From: Bacteroidales bacterium
GTDB lineage: Bacteria > Bacteroidota > Bacteroidia > Bacteroidales > Rikenellaceae
DNA length: 64,000 nucleotides
Reading direction: 5' to 3'
Assembly (NCBI GenBank): GCA_910574205.1
Contig: CAJSYJ010000003.1
Span: 391,207-455,206, forward strand
The position numbers and the translations under genes are program-made. The notes below the pieces were generated by a model. The model was not told the origin of the DNA, did no database searches, and was given only the letters and a program-made list of their open reading frames with translations. Positions 1 through 10,700 of this stretch are shown piece by piece; positions within the stretch are counted from its first letter, which is position 1, and each line of letters starts with the position of its first letter.

Positions 1-16
1 ACTGATTGTCACTCGT

Positions 17-24
17 TATTTTTG
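17..24 (+). promoter_or_regulatory. -7 box upstream of queA
   Basis: TATTTTTG fits the Bacteroidetes TAnnTTTG -7 element and lies 16 nt before the queA ATG. The -33 region would fall outside the window, so only half the promoter can be judged. Confidence 0.5.
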
Positions 25-40
25 AAAATTTGATCGCAAT

Positions 41-1090
41 ATGAAGCTATCGCAATACCGCTATGAGTTCTCGCAGGATATGATCGCAAAGTACCCCGCC
101 GAGAACCGCGACGACGCGCGTCTTATGGTCGTCGACCGCAAGACGGGAGAGATCGAGCACCGCATCTTCAAGGACATTATCGAGTATTTCGACGAGAAGG
201 ACATGTTCGTATTCAACGACACGAAGGTCTTTCCGGCACGTCTGCACGGCAACAAGGAGAAGACCGGAGCCGACATCGAGATATTCCTGCTGCGCGAGCT
301 GAACCGCGAGCTCAGACTGTGGGACGTCCTGGTCGACCCGGCGCGCAAGATACGCATCGGCAACAAGCTCTACTTCGGCGAGGACGACGTCATGGGAGCC
401 GAGGTAATCGACAACACCACTTCGCGGGGGCGCACGCTCCGCTTCCTTTTCGACGGCAGCTACGAGGAGTTCCGCGAGACGCTGTTCCGTCTGGGCGAGA
501 CGCCGCTGCCCACATGGGTGCGCGAGAAGGTCGAGGAGGAGGATGCCGAGCGCTACCAGACCATCTTCGCACGCAACGAGGGCGCCGTGGCAGCACCTAC
601 GGCGGGCATGCACTTCTCGAAGCATCTGCTCAAACGAATGGAGATACGAGGCATCGACTCCACTTTCATCACGCTGCACGTGGGTCTGGGCAACTTCCGC
701 CCTGTCGACGTCGAGGATCTGTCGAAGCACAAGATGGACTCCGAGCAGTTCATCATAACCGAGCAGGCGGCCGAGGCGGTCAATGCCGCCAAGCGCGACG
801 GACATAAGATCGTCGCCATAGGCACCACCGTGATGCGTGCCGTCGAGACGGCCGTCTCGACCGGAGGCATGATAAAGCCGATGACCGGCTGGACCAACAA
901 GTTCATATTCCACCCCTACCAGTTTACGGTGGCTGACGCCATGGTCTCGAATTTCCACCTGCCCTACTCGACGCAACTGATGATGGTGGCCGCGTTCGGA
1001 GGCTACGACCACATCATGAACGCCTACGAGGTGGCACGCAAGGAGGGATACCGTTTCGGCACTTATGGCGACGCGATGCTGGTTTTATAG
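41..1090 (+). CDS. queA: S-adenosylmethionine:tRNA ribosyltransferase-isomerase QueA
   Basis: QueA transfers and isomerises the ribosyl part of S-adenosylmethionine onto 7-aminomethyl-7-deazaguanine at tRNA position 34, giving epoxyqueuosine in the queuosine pathway. The 349 residues match the family's usual length. Family signatures are [15 protein letters not shown] at about residues 56-70, PTAGMHF near 186, [12 protein letters not shown] after it, and the C-terminal [18 protein letters not shown] segment. The ATG at 41 gives the standard N-terminus ([10 protein letters not shown]) and is the first start after a probable -7 box. The next gene starts 40 nt downstream behind its own -7 box. 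No truncation or missing motif is visible. Confidence 0.97.
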   Translation: MKLSQYRYEFSQDMIAKYPAENRDDARLMVVDRKTGEIEHRIFKDIIEYFDEKDMFVFNDTKVFPARLHGNKEKTGADIEIFLLRELNRELRLWDVLVDPARKIRIGNKLYFGEDDVMGAEVIDNTTSRGRTLRFLFDGSYEEFRETLFRLGETPLPTWVREKVEEEDAERYQTIFARNEGAVAAPTAGMHFSKHLLKRMEIRGIDSTFITLHVGLGNFRPVDVEDLSKHKMDSEQFIITEQAAEAVNAAKRDGHKIVAIGTTVMRAVETAVSTGGMIKPMTGWTNKFIFHPYQFTVADAMVSNFHLPYSTQLMMVAAFGGYDHIMNAYEVARKEGYRFGTYGDAMLVL

Positions 1091-1101
1091 AAATTTTTTC
1101 G

Positions 1102-1109
1102 TATATTTG
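1102..1109 (+). promoter_or_regulatory. -7 box upstream of the glycogen-synthase-like gene
   Basis: TATATTTG (TAnnTTTG) lies 21 nt before the ATG at 1131, in the short gap after queA. No good -33 box is seen at the expected distance. Confidence 0.5.
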
Positions 1110-1130
1110 CAAAAGTAAACAGGTTCGGTT

Positions 1131-1937
1131 ATGGCAACACGCAGAATATTGTACGTATGTCAGGAGATTACGCCCTATCTGCCGGAAAACGAGCTTTCGA
1201 GCCTGAGTCTCGAAATGGCGCGACAGATGCAGGAACGCGGATGCGAGGTGCGTACTTTCATGCCGCGGTACGGGTGTATCAACGAGCGTCGGAATCAACT
1301 CCACGAGGTCATCAGGCTCTCGGGAATGAATCTGATAATCAACGACAACGACCACCAGCTCATCATCAAAGTCGCCTCGATACCGGCTGCACGCATTCAG
1401 ATATACTTCATCGACAACGACGATTATTTCGCACGCAAATCGATCATGGCGGATGCCGACGGCAAGCAGTTCGACGACAACGACGACCGCTCGATATTCT
1501 TCGCCCGCGGCGTGTTGGAGACGGTCAAGAAGCTGCGCTGGACGCCCGACGTGGTGCACTGCCACGGCTGGTTCTCGGCGATCGTGCCGATCTACTTGCG
1601 CAAGGTATTCTACGACGATCCGGTATTCCGCGACGTGAAGATCGTCCTCTCGCTGCCGGACGACCGCTTCGAGGGCACCCTCTCCGAGGACATGCGCTCG
1701 AAGATCGAGGGCGAGGGCATAGCCGACGAGAATCTCGAAATTCTCGATACGCCGTCATACGAAAACCTCTATCGTTTCGTTATTGATTATGCCGACGGAG
1801 TGATCGCGACCTCAAATGCCGCCGATCCCGCTTTGCTGGAATATGCTAAGAGCAAGGGAAAGAGGGTCTTGGAGTTCGCATCGCCCGAACAGGCGGAGAC
1901 GTTCGACAATTACAAACGATTCTATGAGGAGTTATAA
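1131..1937 (+). CDS. Short glycogen/starch-synthase-like protein (GT5 N-terminal domain only)
   Basis: The 268 residues correspond to the N-terminal Rossmann domain of glycogen/starch synthases (GT5). The start ILYVCQEITPYLPENELSSL and the RGVLETVKKLRWTPDVVHCHGW segment (about residues 125-145) are typical. The C-terminal ADP-glucose-binding half, including the usual KTGGL-type and later catalytic motifs, is absent; a full GlgA has about 480 residues. I recall short proteins of this size next to panC or DUF4270 genes in other Bacteroidales, so this is probably a stable family rather than a fresh truncation. It overlaps the DUF4270 gene by 14 nt, implying translational coupling. Whether it is enzymatically active is unknown. 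Confidence 0.8.
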   Translation: MATRRILYVCQEITPYLPENELSSLSLEMARQMQERGCEVRTFMPRYGCINERRNQLHEVIRLSGMNLIINDNDHQLIIKVASIPAARIQIYFIDNDDYFARKSIMADADGKQFDDNDDRSIFFARGVLETVKKLRWTPDVVHCHGWFSAIVPIYLRKVFYDDPVFRDVKIVLSLPDDRFEGTLSEDMRSKIEGEGIADENLEILDTPSYENLYRFVIDYADGVIATSNAADPALLEYAKSKGKRVLEFASPEQAETFDNYKRFYEEL

Positions 1938-3540
1938 ATATCATTTTCTGACGGCGCTGGCTGTCGTCGCGGCGATGCTATTCGCGACGGGCTGCACGAC
2001 CGAGGCCGATTACACTATGGGCGAGGAGTTCATCCCCGATAACCAGGAGATGTCGATCCGCCGTCGTACATACTCGGGCGGCAAGCTGTTCGAGAACGGC
2101 ACTTCGCGCGACTGTCCGCTGACGCGCGCGAGCCTCTACAAGACCGACTCGGTGCACTCGGCCAACCTCGCTTCGGTCTATTTCGGCCGCGAGCAGAGCG
2201 ACACGTTCGGCATGCGCACGGCGGGATTCTTCTCGCAGATGCTGTTCAACTACTCGCTCGACGAGGAGCGCGGCTGGGGTTACCGACCAATATTCGACTC
2301 GATGCAGCTGGCGCTGAGCATCACGTCGTTCCACGGCGACACGACCTACCGCCAGAAATTCGAAGTATACGAGATCACGTCGAACGAATATTTCAAGGAG
2401 CGCACCGACACGGCGTTCCGCATCAACTTCGACGCTGAGAAATACATCGGCAAGGAGCCGATATTCACATTCACGTTCCCCGATCAGGATAACGGCGTCT
2501 ACACCACCTCGACCGAGGTGCTGCTGCACGAGACTCCCGCCACGCGCGACTACGTATCGCGTCTGATGCTGCTCGGAAACGCCGCAGCTAACGACGGCAT
2601 GGCCAAGGACACCGAGGGCATCTACACCGTGGGCAACGAGAAGAAGTTCGTCGACAAGTTCAAGGGCATATACATCGTTCCGGCCGACGATGCCGCGCTT
2701 AGCGGCCGCGGCGCGATGTACGCCTCGGATATAGAGAAGACGGGGATGTATCTCTACACGCGAAGCCGCCGCGAGGAGGACCCGCAGATAATCCGCGATA
2801 CGACCTATATGGTGTACCAGCTCTATCTCGACCCCAAGACATACGGCAAGATCGAAGCCGGCAACGTATCGATCAACACCGTCGAGCACGACTACTCGGG
2901 CGTCAGGCTGTTCGACGCCGACAAGATCGACGAGAAGAACGAGAGCCGCGAAGAGGTGCTCATGGGATTCGTCGACGGCATGGGCGGCGTGGTAACGGAG
3001 CTGCGCTTTACCGACGAGATGTTGCAGTCGCTGGCCGACCTGTCGCTCGCCGAGGACTGCAATGCCGTTTCGGTCAATCAGGCCACGCTGTCGATCTACG
3101 TCGAGCACGCCGACTACGACTACACGAAGATCGACCCGTCGGTAATAACGCCGGTGCTGAACGGCGCGCAGACTCGTCTGGGCATGTATACCGACTATAA
3201 GAACCTGTCGCCCGTAGCCGACTACATGTATGCCAACGAGTCGACATACACCATACCCTACGGAGGCTATCTCAACAGGTCGCTGGCATGCTATACGATG
3301 GATATCTCGAACTTCATACAGTCGCTGGCGCTGGCCTGCGCCGACAACCTTGCACAGGACGGGCGCACGGTCGACTTCGATAAGATAGACGAGAAATACC
3401 GCCGCATATACCTTGCCCCCGAGGCGTACGGGCTGTTCGGCTTCGACCGTGTGGCGGTAATAGGCGGAGACGGCGAGGTCGGCGGTGCGAGAAACGCCGC
3501 ACCCGTCAAGTTGGATATGACCTACACGGTCTTCAAATAG
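1924..3540 (+). CDS. DUF4270 family lipoprotein
   Basis: The 538 residues begin with a lipoprotein signal (MRSYKYHFLTALAVV, then LFATGC with Cys24 as the likely lipidated residue), so the protein should be exported and anchored in the envelope. The remainder is beta-rich and acidic, of the type annotated DUF4270 in Bacteroidetes. No enzymatic motif is visible. An in-frame ATG exists at 1816, but it lies inside the upstream gene and would place 36 residues before the signal peptide, so 1924 is the better start. It overlaps the glycogen-synthase-like gene by 14 nt. The function is unknown. Confidence 0.85.
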   Translation: MRSYKYHFLTALAVVAAMLFATGCTTEADYTMGEEFIPDNQEMSIRRRTYSGGKLFENGTSRDCPLTRASLYKTDSVHSANLASVYFGREQSDTFGMRTAGFFSQMLFNYSLDEERGWGYRPIFDSMQLALSITSFHGDTTYRQKFEVYEITSNEYFKERTDTAFRINFDAEKYIGKEPIFTFTFPDQDNGVYTTSTEVLLHETPATRDYVSRLMLLGNAAANDGMAKDTEGIYTVGNEKKFVDKFKGIYIVPADDAALSGRGAMYASDIEKTGMYLYTRSRREEDPQIIRDTTYMVYQLYLDPKTYGKIEAGNVSINTVEHDYSGVRLFDADKIDEKNESREEVLMGFVDGMGGVVTELRFTDEMLQSLADLSLAEDCNAVSVNQATLSIYVEHADYDYTKIDPSVITPVLNGAQTRLGMYTDYKNLSPVADYMYANESTYTIPYGGYLNRSLACYTMDISNFIQSLALACADNLAQDGRTVDFDKIDEKYRRIYLAPEAYGLFGFDRVAVIGGDGEVGGARNAAPVKLDMTYTVFK

Positions 3541-3560
3541 AGACGAAATATGTAGAATAA

Positions 3561-3591
3561 GGCAAACCTAAGTTAACGCTTAGGTTTTGCC
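3561..3591 (+). promoter_or_regulatory. Hairpin between the DUF4270 gene and topA
   Basis: GGCAAACCTAAG pairs with CTTAGGTTTTGCC across a 6-nt loop, with one bulge. No T-run follows, so it may be a weak terminator or a hairpin in the topA leader; the topA ATG is 24 nt downstream. Confidence 0.45.
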
Positions 3592-3614
3592 GTATAAAAT
3601 AAGCAGCAGAAGCA

Positions 3615-5915
3615 ATGCAGGAAAATTTGGTAATTGTGGAGTCTCCGGCCAAGGCCAAGACGATAGAGAAGTTTCTGGGTAAGGGCTTCATCGTCAAGTC
3701 CAGCTTCGGCCACATACGCGACCTTGCGAAGAAGGACCTGGGCATCGATCTCGACGGCGACTACAAACCCGTATACGAGATCCCGAGCGACAAGCGCAAG
3801 GTGGTCGACGAATTGTCGCGCCTCTCGAAGAACGTACAGAACGTATGGCTGGCATCCGATGAGGACCGCGAGGGAGAGGCCATAGCGTGGCATCTGGCCG
3901 AGGTGCTCGGCCTGCCGGTCGACCGCACGCGACGAATCGTATTCCACGAGATCACGCGCAACGCCATACTCGCGGCCATAGAGAACCCGCGCACGATAGA
4001 TATGAATCTGGTCAACGCGCAGCAGGCGCGCCGCGTGCTCGACCGTCTGGTGGGCTTCGAGCTCTCGCCCGTGCTCTGGAAGAAGGTAAGACCGTCGCTC
4101 TCGGCGGGACGCGTGCAGAGCGTCGCCGTAAGGCTTATCGTCGAGCGAGAGAGGGAGATCATCGCATTCCGCTCGACGCCGCTGTTCCGCGTGGTGGCTC
4201 AGTTCTACCCCGCTGCCGATCCGTCGAAGACGCTGTTCAAGGCCACGCTGTCGAAGACATTCGACAACCGCCAGCAGGCCGAGGAGTTTCTGCGCGAGGC
4301 CGCCGGGGCGGAGTTCCGCGTGGCCAAGGCCGAGGAGAAGCCCGTGCAGCGCTACGCCGCAGCGCCATTTACCACCTCGACGCTGCAACAGGAGGCCGGA
4401 CGCAAGCTCTCGATGAGCGTATCGCAGACCATGTCGGTCGCACAGCGCCTCTACGAGCAGGGTTTGATAACCTACATGCGTACCGACTCGGTAAACCTTT
4501 CGCAGCAGGCCATAGGCCAGTGCAAGAGCGAGATAACCAAGCTCTTCGGCGAGAAATACTCTTATCCGCACAACTATAAGACAAAGTCGAAGGGGGCGCA
4601 GGAGGCACACGAGGCCATTCGTCCGTCGTATATCGAACGTCACGAAATCGAGGGCTCGGCCGCCGAGAAACGTCTCTACGACCTTATATGGAAACGCACC
4701 GTAGCCTCGCAAATGGTTCCGGCCGAACTGGACCGCACGCAGATCGTCATTGAGAGCAGCCGCGGCGGGGCGCAGTTCACGGCCACGGGTGAGGTAATAC
4801 GCTTCGACGGATTTCTGAAACTCTACTCGGAGTCGACCGACGAGGATGCAGGCACCGACGGCGAGGGCGGAGTGCTGCCCAAGATGAGCGTTGGCGACGA
4901 GCTCACGGCCAAGAGCATAACCGCGACGGAGCGCTTCACGCAGGCCCCGGCACGATATAACGAGGCGGCGCTGGTAAAGCGTCTCGAAGAGCTGGGCATA
5001 GGCCGCCCGTCGACATACGCCCCGACGATTACCACGATCATAAACCGCGGTTACGTCGTCAAGCAGAACCGCGACGGCCAGCGCCGCGACTATCTGCAAC
5101 TCACGCTCGCGGCGGGCAAGATAACGGAAAAGATGCTCAGCGAGAGCTTCGGCAAGGAGAAAAACCGCCTCTCGCCCACCGACATAGGCATGGTTGTAAA
5201 CGACTATCTCGAATCGCAGTTCTCGCCCATAATGGACTATAACTTCACGGCCAACGTCGAGAAGGAGTTCGACCGCGTAGCGGACGGCGACATCACGTGG
5301 ACCAAGATGATAGACGACTTCTACCACCCGTTCCACAAAATGGTCGACACGGCCATAGGCACCCAGACCGATAAGAGCGCGCAGACGCGCATACTCGGCA
5401 CCGACCCCAAGACGGGGCATACGGTCAAGGCGCGCATCGGACGCTACGGCCCCATGGTCGAGATCGAGGGCGCCGAGGGCGAGAAGCCGCGCTTCGCCTC
5501 GATGAAGAAGGGGCAGCTCATAGAGTCCATAACGCTCGACGAGGCGTTGGAGCTCTTCGCGCTGCCGCGCAACCTCGGCGAGATGGACGGCGAGGAGCTT
5601 ATGGTGGGCATCGGCAAGTTCGGCGCATACGTCCGCCGCGGCAAGACCTTCGCCTCGCTGATGAAGGGCGACGACCCCTATACGCTGACACGCGAGCGCG
5701 CCGAGGAGCTTATACGCAACCGCGATGCGCAGGTCAAGGCGGCCAACACCCCGTTGAAGACATTCGCCGAGGATGCCGACATGGTAATCAAGGACGGACG
5801 TTACGGGGCCTACATAGCATTCAAGGGCAAGAACTACCGCCTGCCGAAGGGCTCGACGGTCGAGGCGCTGACCTACGACGACTGCCGTCAGATAGTCGAG
5901 AAGAGCAAGAAATAA
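3615..5915 (+). CDS. topA: DNA topoisomerase I
   Basis: Type IA topoisomerase that relaxes negatively supercoiled DNA. The N-terminal TOPRIM domain starts with VIVESPAKAKTIEKFLG (Glu9) and carries DEDREGEAIAWHL near residue 82. The active-site tyrosine is Tyr287 in the YMRTDS motif. The core ends near residue 590 and is followed by three basic-aromatic repeats of the G-(R/K)-(Y/F)-G type (GRYGPMV, GKFGAYV, GRYGAYI) instead of Cys4 zinc fingers, a common C-terminal arrangement in this phylum. At 766 residues it is a normal length. It is flanked by a hairpin upstream and a repeat-rich gap downstream and probably forms its own transcription unit. Confidence 0.97.
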   Translation: MQENLVIVESPAKAKTIEKFLGKGFIVKSSFGHIRDLAKKDLGIDLDGDYKPVYEIPSDKRKVVDELSRLSKNVQNVWLASDEDREGEAIAWHLAEVLGLPVDRTRRIVFHEITRNAILAAIENPRTIDMNLVNAQQARRVLDRLVGFELSPVLWKKVRPSLSAGRVQSVAVRLIVEREREIIAFRSTPLFRVVAQFYPAADPSKTLFKATLSKTFDNRQQAEEFLREAAGAEFRVAKAEEKPVQRYAAAPFTTSTLQQEAGRKLSMSVSQTMSVAQRLYEQGLITYMRTDSVNLSQQAIGQCKSEITKLFGEKYSYPHNYKTKSKGAQEAHEAIRPSYIERHEIEGSAAEKRLYDLIWKRTVASQMVPAELDRTQIVIESSRGGAQFTATGEVIRFDGFLKLYSESTDEDAGTDGEGGVLPKMSVGDELTAKSITATERFTQAPARYNEAALVKRLEELGIGRPSTYAPTITTIINRGYVVKQNRDGQRRDYLQLTLAAGKITEKMLSESFGKEKNRLSPTDIGMVVNDYLESQFSPIMDYNFTANVEKEFDRVADGDITWTKMIDDFYHPFHKMVDTAIGTQTDKSAQTRILGTDPKTGHTVKARIGRYGPMVEIEGAEGEKPRFASMKKGQLIESITLDEALELFALPRNLGEMDGEELMVGIGKFGAYVRRGKTFASLMKGDDPYTLTRERAEELIRNRDAQVKAANTPLKTFAEDADMVIKDGRYGAYIAFKGKNYRLPKGSTVEALTYDDCRQIVEKSKK

Positions 5916-6451
5916 CGCCGGCAGGGGCGATCCGGCAGCATAACGGCACGCGGGCAGGCGCCGCGTCGGGTCGATGCCGCGGCCGGAGGGGTTAAGACGG
6001 CGAAAGCCGTATCGGATTCCCGAAGCCGTCTCTGCATTACCGGGCAGACCGAATGAATAGGCCGGCATACGTCTACCGGCAAGCGTACGGCACCGGAAAC
6101 CGTATCTCGACCATACAGCACCGAGAGCGCCGGCAAAGGAGAGCAGGGAGGGTGCTGAACAAAGTCTGCCGAACCGAGGATGCCGTGCATATTGCGGCTC
6201 AAAAGTCGCCGCACAGAGGATGCCGTGCTGGGAATGTCGGACAGCGTGCGACCCGAACAGTTGCTGTGGAGAAGATGCCGAGCCGAGGATGCCGGGCATA
6301 TTGCGACTCAAAAGTCGTCGCACAGAGGATGCCGTGCTGGGAATGTCGGACAGCGTGCGACCCGAACAGTTGCTGTGTAGAAGATGCCGTGCCGACCGGA
6401 CAAAGCGCCGGGACAATATTGAAAACCCTAAAACTCAATTAAATAACCAGT
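5916..6451. other. 536-bp gap with no gene; tandem repeat in its right half
   Basis: The left part (5916-6166) is GC-rich and I see no gene or terminator. The right part (6167-6400) holds a 109-bp tandem repeat, described separately. Open frames through the repeat on both strands simply follow its periodicity. The last 50 nt before pepC turn AT-rich, but no clear TAnnTTTG box was found. Confidence 0.6.
6167..6400. repeat. 109-bp tandem repeat, about 2.1 copies
   Basis: Two adjacent copies start at 6167 and 6276 with a period of 109 bp; a third begins at 6385 and ends after a few bases. Copy 1 and copy 2 differ at only a few positions. Inside each unit the phrase AGGATGCCG recurs, so the unit itself may have arisen from shorter repeats. 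It lies between topA and the pepC-like gene, outside any gene I support. Confidence 0.85.
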
Positions 6452-7639
6452 ATGAAGAATAAACTTATCATTGCGCTGGCCTGCTTCGCAACCGCATTCG
6501 CGGCCACGGCGCAGCAACCGTCAGCCGAGGGCTACATCTTTACCGACGTAAAGATCAACCCCGCAACATCAGTAAAAGACCAGTCGCGCAGCGGCACCTG
6601 CTGGGCATACTCCGCTCTGGGATTCGTCGAGAGCGAGATCATGCGTGCCGGCGGCGAGGAGGTGGCACTCTCGCCGATGTGGGTCGTGCGCAACATCTAC
6701 TTCGAAAAGGCCGTCAAGTACGTCCGTCTGCACGGCGCCATGAACTTCGCCGTAGGCGGTAACGCCGGCGACGTCATCACGGCGATACGCGACTACGGAA
6801 TCGTCCCCACCGAGATATACGAGGGTCTGAACTACGGCACCCAGAAGCCCCACTTCAACGAGATCGATGCCGTATTGAAGGCATACGTCGACGCTATCAT
6901 CGCCGCTCCCAACAAGACCCTTACCACGGCATGGCAGAACGGCCTCAACGGCATACTCGACGCCTACTTCGGCCAGATGCCCGAGACGTTTACATACCGC
7001 GGCAAGGAGTATACTCCCAAGTCGTTCGCCGAGTCGCTGCCGATCGATCTCGACGACTACGTCGATCTGACCTCATATACGCATCATCCCTTCTACGAGT
7101 CGTTCATATTGGAGATCCCCGACAACTGGCGCTGGCACAGCCAGTACAACCTGCCTCTCGACGAGATGATGCTGGTCGTAGACCACGCCCTCGACAACGG
7201 CTACACGATCGAGTGGGCGGCCGACGTCAGCGAGCTGGGCTTCGACCGCATCAAGGCCATAGGCATCATCCCCGAGGACGATGTGGAGAGCATGGAGGGC
7301 ACCGAGGCGGAACGCTGGGGCAAACTCTCGGCAGCCGAGCGTCAGAAGGCTCTTTACAGCTTCGAGAAGCCTATCCGCGAGAAGAGCATCACTCAGCAGA
7401 TGCGCCAGACGGCATTCGACAACTATCAGACTACCGACGACCACGGAATGCAGATCGTAGGCTACGCAACCGACCAGACCGGCAAGCGCTTCTACAAGGT
7501 CAAGAACTCGTGGGACGTACGTCCCCCCTACGACGGCTACTATTACTTCTCACGTCCGTTCGTCGAGTACAAAACCATGTCGATCCTGGTCAACAAAAAT
7601 TCGATCCCCAAACCCATAAGAAAGAAGCTGGGATTGTAG
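6452..7639 (+). CDS. pepC: Secreted C1B cysteine peptidase (aminopeptidase C / bleomycin hydrolase type)
   Basis: Papain-fold C1B peptidase of the bleomycin hydrolase group. The triad is visible as Cys50 in SRSGTCWAYSALGF, His331 in DDHGMQIVGYA and Asn352 in YKVKNSWD, each in its family context. Residues 1-21 (MKNKLIIALACFATAFAATA) form a signal peptide, so the enzyme should act in the periplasm or at the surface, not in the cytosol as in E. coli or yeast; this is common in Bacteroidetes. At 395 residues it is slightly shorter than cytosolic homologues, which are about 450. A strong terminator follows. Confidence 0.92.
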   Translation: MKNKLIIALACFATAFAATAQQPSAEGYIFTDVKINPATSVKDQSRSGTCWAYSALGFVESEIMRAGGEEVALSPMWVVRNIYFEKAVKYVRLHGAMNFAVGGNAGDVITAIRDYGIVPTEIYEGLNYGTQKPHFNEIDAVLKAYVDAIIAAPNKTLTTAWQNGLNGILDAYFGQMPETFTYRGKEYTPKSFAESLPIDLDDYVDLTSYTHHPFYESFILEIPDNWRWHSQYNLPLDEMMLVVDHALDNGYTIEWAADVSELGFDRIKAIGIIPEDDVESMEGTEAERWGKLSAAERQKALYSFEKPIREKSITQQMRQTAFDNYQTTDDHGMQIVGYATDQTGKRFYKVKNSWDVRPPYDGYYYFSRPFVEYKTMSILVNKNSIPKPIRKKLGL

Positions 7640-7660
7640 TCGCATATGATTCACAGAACG

Positions 7661-7699
7661 ATCCACCCTGCCGGACTCGGTTCCGGCAGGGTGGATTTC
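7661..7699 (+). terminator. Terminator downstream of pepC
   Basis: A perfect 14-bp stem, ATCCACCCTGCCGG with CCGGCAGGGTGGAT, 8-nt loop, followed by a short T-run. It lies between the convergent pepC and NTPase genes and could act on both. Confidence 0.85.
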
Positions 7700-7756
7700 G
7701 TTTACAATATGCGGAGTGAAGGCGGGCGGTGCAGCGCCGGCACACGCGCACAGCCA

Positions 7757-10700
7757 CTATACGATCCCTATCTCCGCACTCTCGAAAAACTCCGTCCGAA
7801 GGTAGGTGCCCATTCTGTACACCGAAGTATGGTTGAACATGTAGCTGCGCTTCAACGCCTTTTCGATATCGAACATGTCGCTCATGCAGGCGCGCTCGAT
7901 AGCCAGATAGAATTGGATAGTATCGTTGTTGAGATCGTCGTCGAGGAAATAGAGTCCGCGTATCATCTCCTGGTAGCTCGTACCCTGGGAGCTGCACTGG
8001 CGCGCCTTGGCGAACGAGTGTATCACATTCTCGACCAGATAGTTCAAATTCGACAGTGCACGGTGCCTGTGCAGGAAATCGCTGTCGAACAACGCATGCA
8101 GCGAGCGTCGGCGCGCGGCATCGGCCGAGTCGTCGCCCAAGTCGAAGCGCTCGTACTCGGCATCGTACCTGACGGGGTCGTAACCGCAGATGTCGCAGAG
8201 GGCATCGAGCAGCGACTGCGCCACGGCCAGATCGTAATAGGCTCTGCCTCTGAACGAATGGTTGAACAGCAGCGTATTCTGCATCGGCGCGAGCGTCTGG
8301 ATGATATACGACGTATTCTTCACGGCTCCGGCCACGATCGCTTTGAGCAATTCGAAGCGGTACTCCCGCTCGGAGAGCTCCTGCAACGGCACCTCGGGCT
8401 CCATGCTGCTGCGTATGAAGTCGGGCACAACGGCATGATCATCCTCCAAAAAACTCTTTACCGACCGCTTCGCCGAGCGGAAATAATCGGCCGGGGCGCC
8501 CGGGCCGGCACACAGAAGCGTGTCGATGAAATAGCGGTACGTCTTGGCCGCGGACTGATATCTGGTAACTATGTTGGTCAACGTACTGTTGTAGATATCC
8601 TCATGCAACAGATTCTTGCGGACGAAACCCGTAATGGCCGCATCCCCGCCGCTGTCGGGCAATCCGGCAGCCCTGCGGAACCGGTGGCACAGCAGCACGA
8701 AGCGCACATATATATTCTGCATCTCCTCGATGCTCGGATAGAGGGAGAGATGATCTGCGAAATCTCTCGGATCGGACTGCCTGAGAATGCGTCCTATATT
8801 GGTAATCTCCGAAAAGTTGACATGTTCGTACTGCCTGAATTGAGTCATTATAAAACGTCGGGTAAGGAAATCGGCGATCTCTTGCAGATGATTTACCAAA
8901 TCGATATTCTGCACAAAACCCTCTCTTCGCCTGTCTGCGTCTTCTTCTTTCGATAGCACCTCTATTGCACCGTTGATATAATAATTGACGACGTGCATAA
9001 TCTCTTTATAGCACCGTCCGGCAAGATCGCGCTCGCACGACGAACCGTATAACTTGGATGCCGCCCAATAGCAGATCATCGCCCTATGAACCGAAAACTT
9101 CGGCCACTTCGACCTCTTGAAATCATCTATTATATATTGTTTCAGCTCGGACAGCTCGCCAATATTCTCATTGCGGAAACTCAATCTCGTCAATACCTGA
9201 AAATGGGTATGCCCTATGCTTTCCAACAATATCGCAAGATTATACATAAGTATATCCGGATTAACGTTAGAGAGGAAATTTATCTTATCGTCCTCGACTT
9301 TCAGACACAGCTCGACGACCTTATCCAGCATTATCGAGGACTCCGTTCCACGCTCGCCTCTTTCATTGAGTCCCAATGGTTTCAGCAGCTCCTTCATTCC
9401 GTTCATATATGAAGACTGCGCACTATACTTGCCCAATGAGACATTTTTATAATAAAGTATATCGCCCAGCTTGCGGAAGAAGTCGGCCATGACTATGATG
9501 TTCGCATCATCATCGACGGACAACTTGTCGTAGGAGTAGGTGCCGCAGCAGCCGTTTCGCGACATCAATCGGCCGAACGAGGTTATCGCCTCCTCGATAT
9601 GCACCTCCCTGATGCCCGTCGTATCGAGTTTCTCGATAACGTTGAGCCGGGCGAGCACGCCCAGGTGCATTGTGCGGTTGTCGCGGAAAAGGGTGTGTAT
9701 CATCGGATTCTCGCGCTTGATCGCTAAAAGATGATCCGTCAGATCGTTGTAGACGGCGTAGGCAGAGTTGTCGGTATGCCGCTTCTCGTGTGCCAGACCG
9801 AGTTTGAGCATCGTTCGGTTGTAGAACAGCACGTAGTTCTGGAATTGCTCGTGCCTCGGATCGTGGTTTTTCAGAAACACCGACACCAACTCGACACACT
9901 TCTCATAGTGACGTATAGCCACCGAGAAGTTCTCCTCCTGCATGTAGACATCGCCCAGCGAGTGGTTTATGGCCGCCGTGACATAACGGTCGGGGTCGGG
10001 CATCTGTTTTTCGAGCGTCGAATAATACAGCTTCTTGATCGGCTGCAACTCGTCGAGCGAGAAGTTGAACAGCGCCGAGAACTCTTCCGACAGCTTCGAG
10101 AAGAAAGATATCTCCTCGGCGAACCGCGACGGAAACTTGTACTGGTATAGGCCGCACGAAATAGTGGTCAGAAGCGTATGGTTGAGATACTTTATCAGCA
10201 TCGCGATATTGTCGCGTATCTCGGGCGAGTGGTTGATCTCCAAGATCTCGGGCGTGTGTTCGAGGTTACGCCACGAAAAACCGCCCTGGTGCATTTTGAA
10301 TATATGCCCCAGAAGAAACGAATCCGACACCTGCAACTTGTCGCCGAAGATCGTCGAGCGGCTCATTATATTCTGCAACACCGGATAGGCGATATAATGG
10401 ACGAAGTTGATCTTCATCTGGCTGTTGTAGCCGAACGACAGCCAGAACTCTCCGCCAGCGGACGTATCGGCCGCTTTCAGTCGTTCGGTCTGTACGAGGT
10501 AGCGCGCCTCGCAGACATAACGTTCGAAGAAGGTTGTGATCTTCTTTGGCGAGCCGTTGCTGATGAAGGCGAGGTAGCTGACGAAGTGGTAGAGAAAGAC
10601 CACCTCGCGATCGAGGCGTTTCCGGTCGCACGCCGCCTCGGCAGCCAGTCTGTAATCGCGATAGTCGCGCAGCGACAATACGGGGGCAGGCTTGCCTGCC

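Noticed and set aside
3573..6416. 947-codon minus-strand frame covering topA
   Set aside because: It is a high-GC shadow of topA in the opposite strand with no domain pattern; it ends inside the tandem repeat.
7646..8956. Plus-strand frame of 436 codons antisense to the NTPase
   Set aside because: No motifs; the NTPase on the other strand has clear Walker motifs and TM segments.
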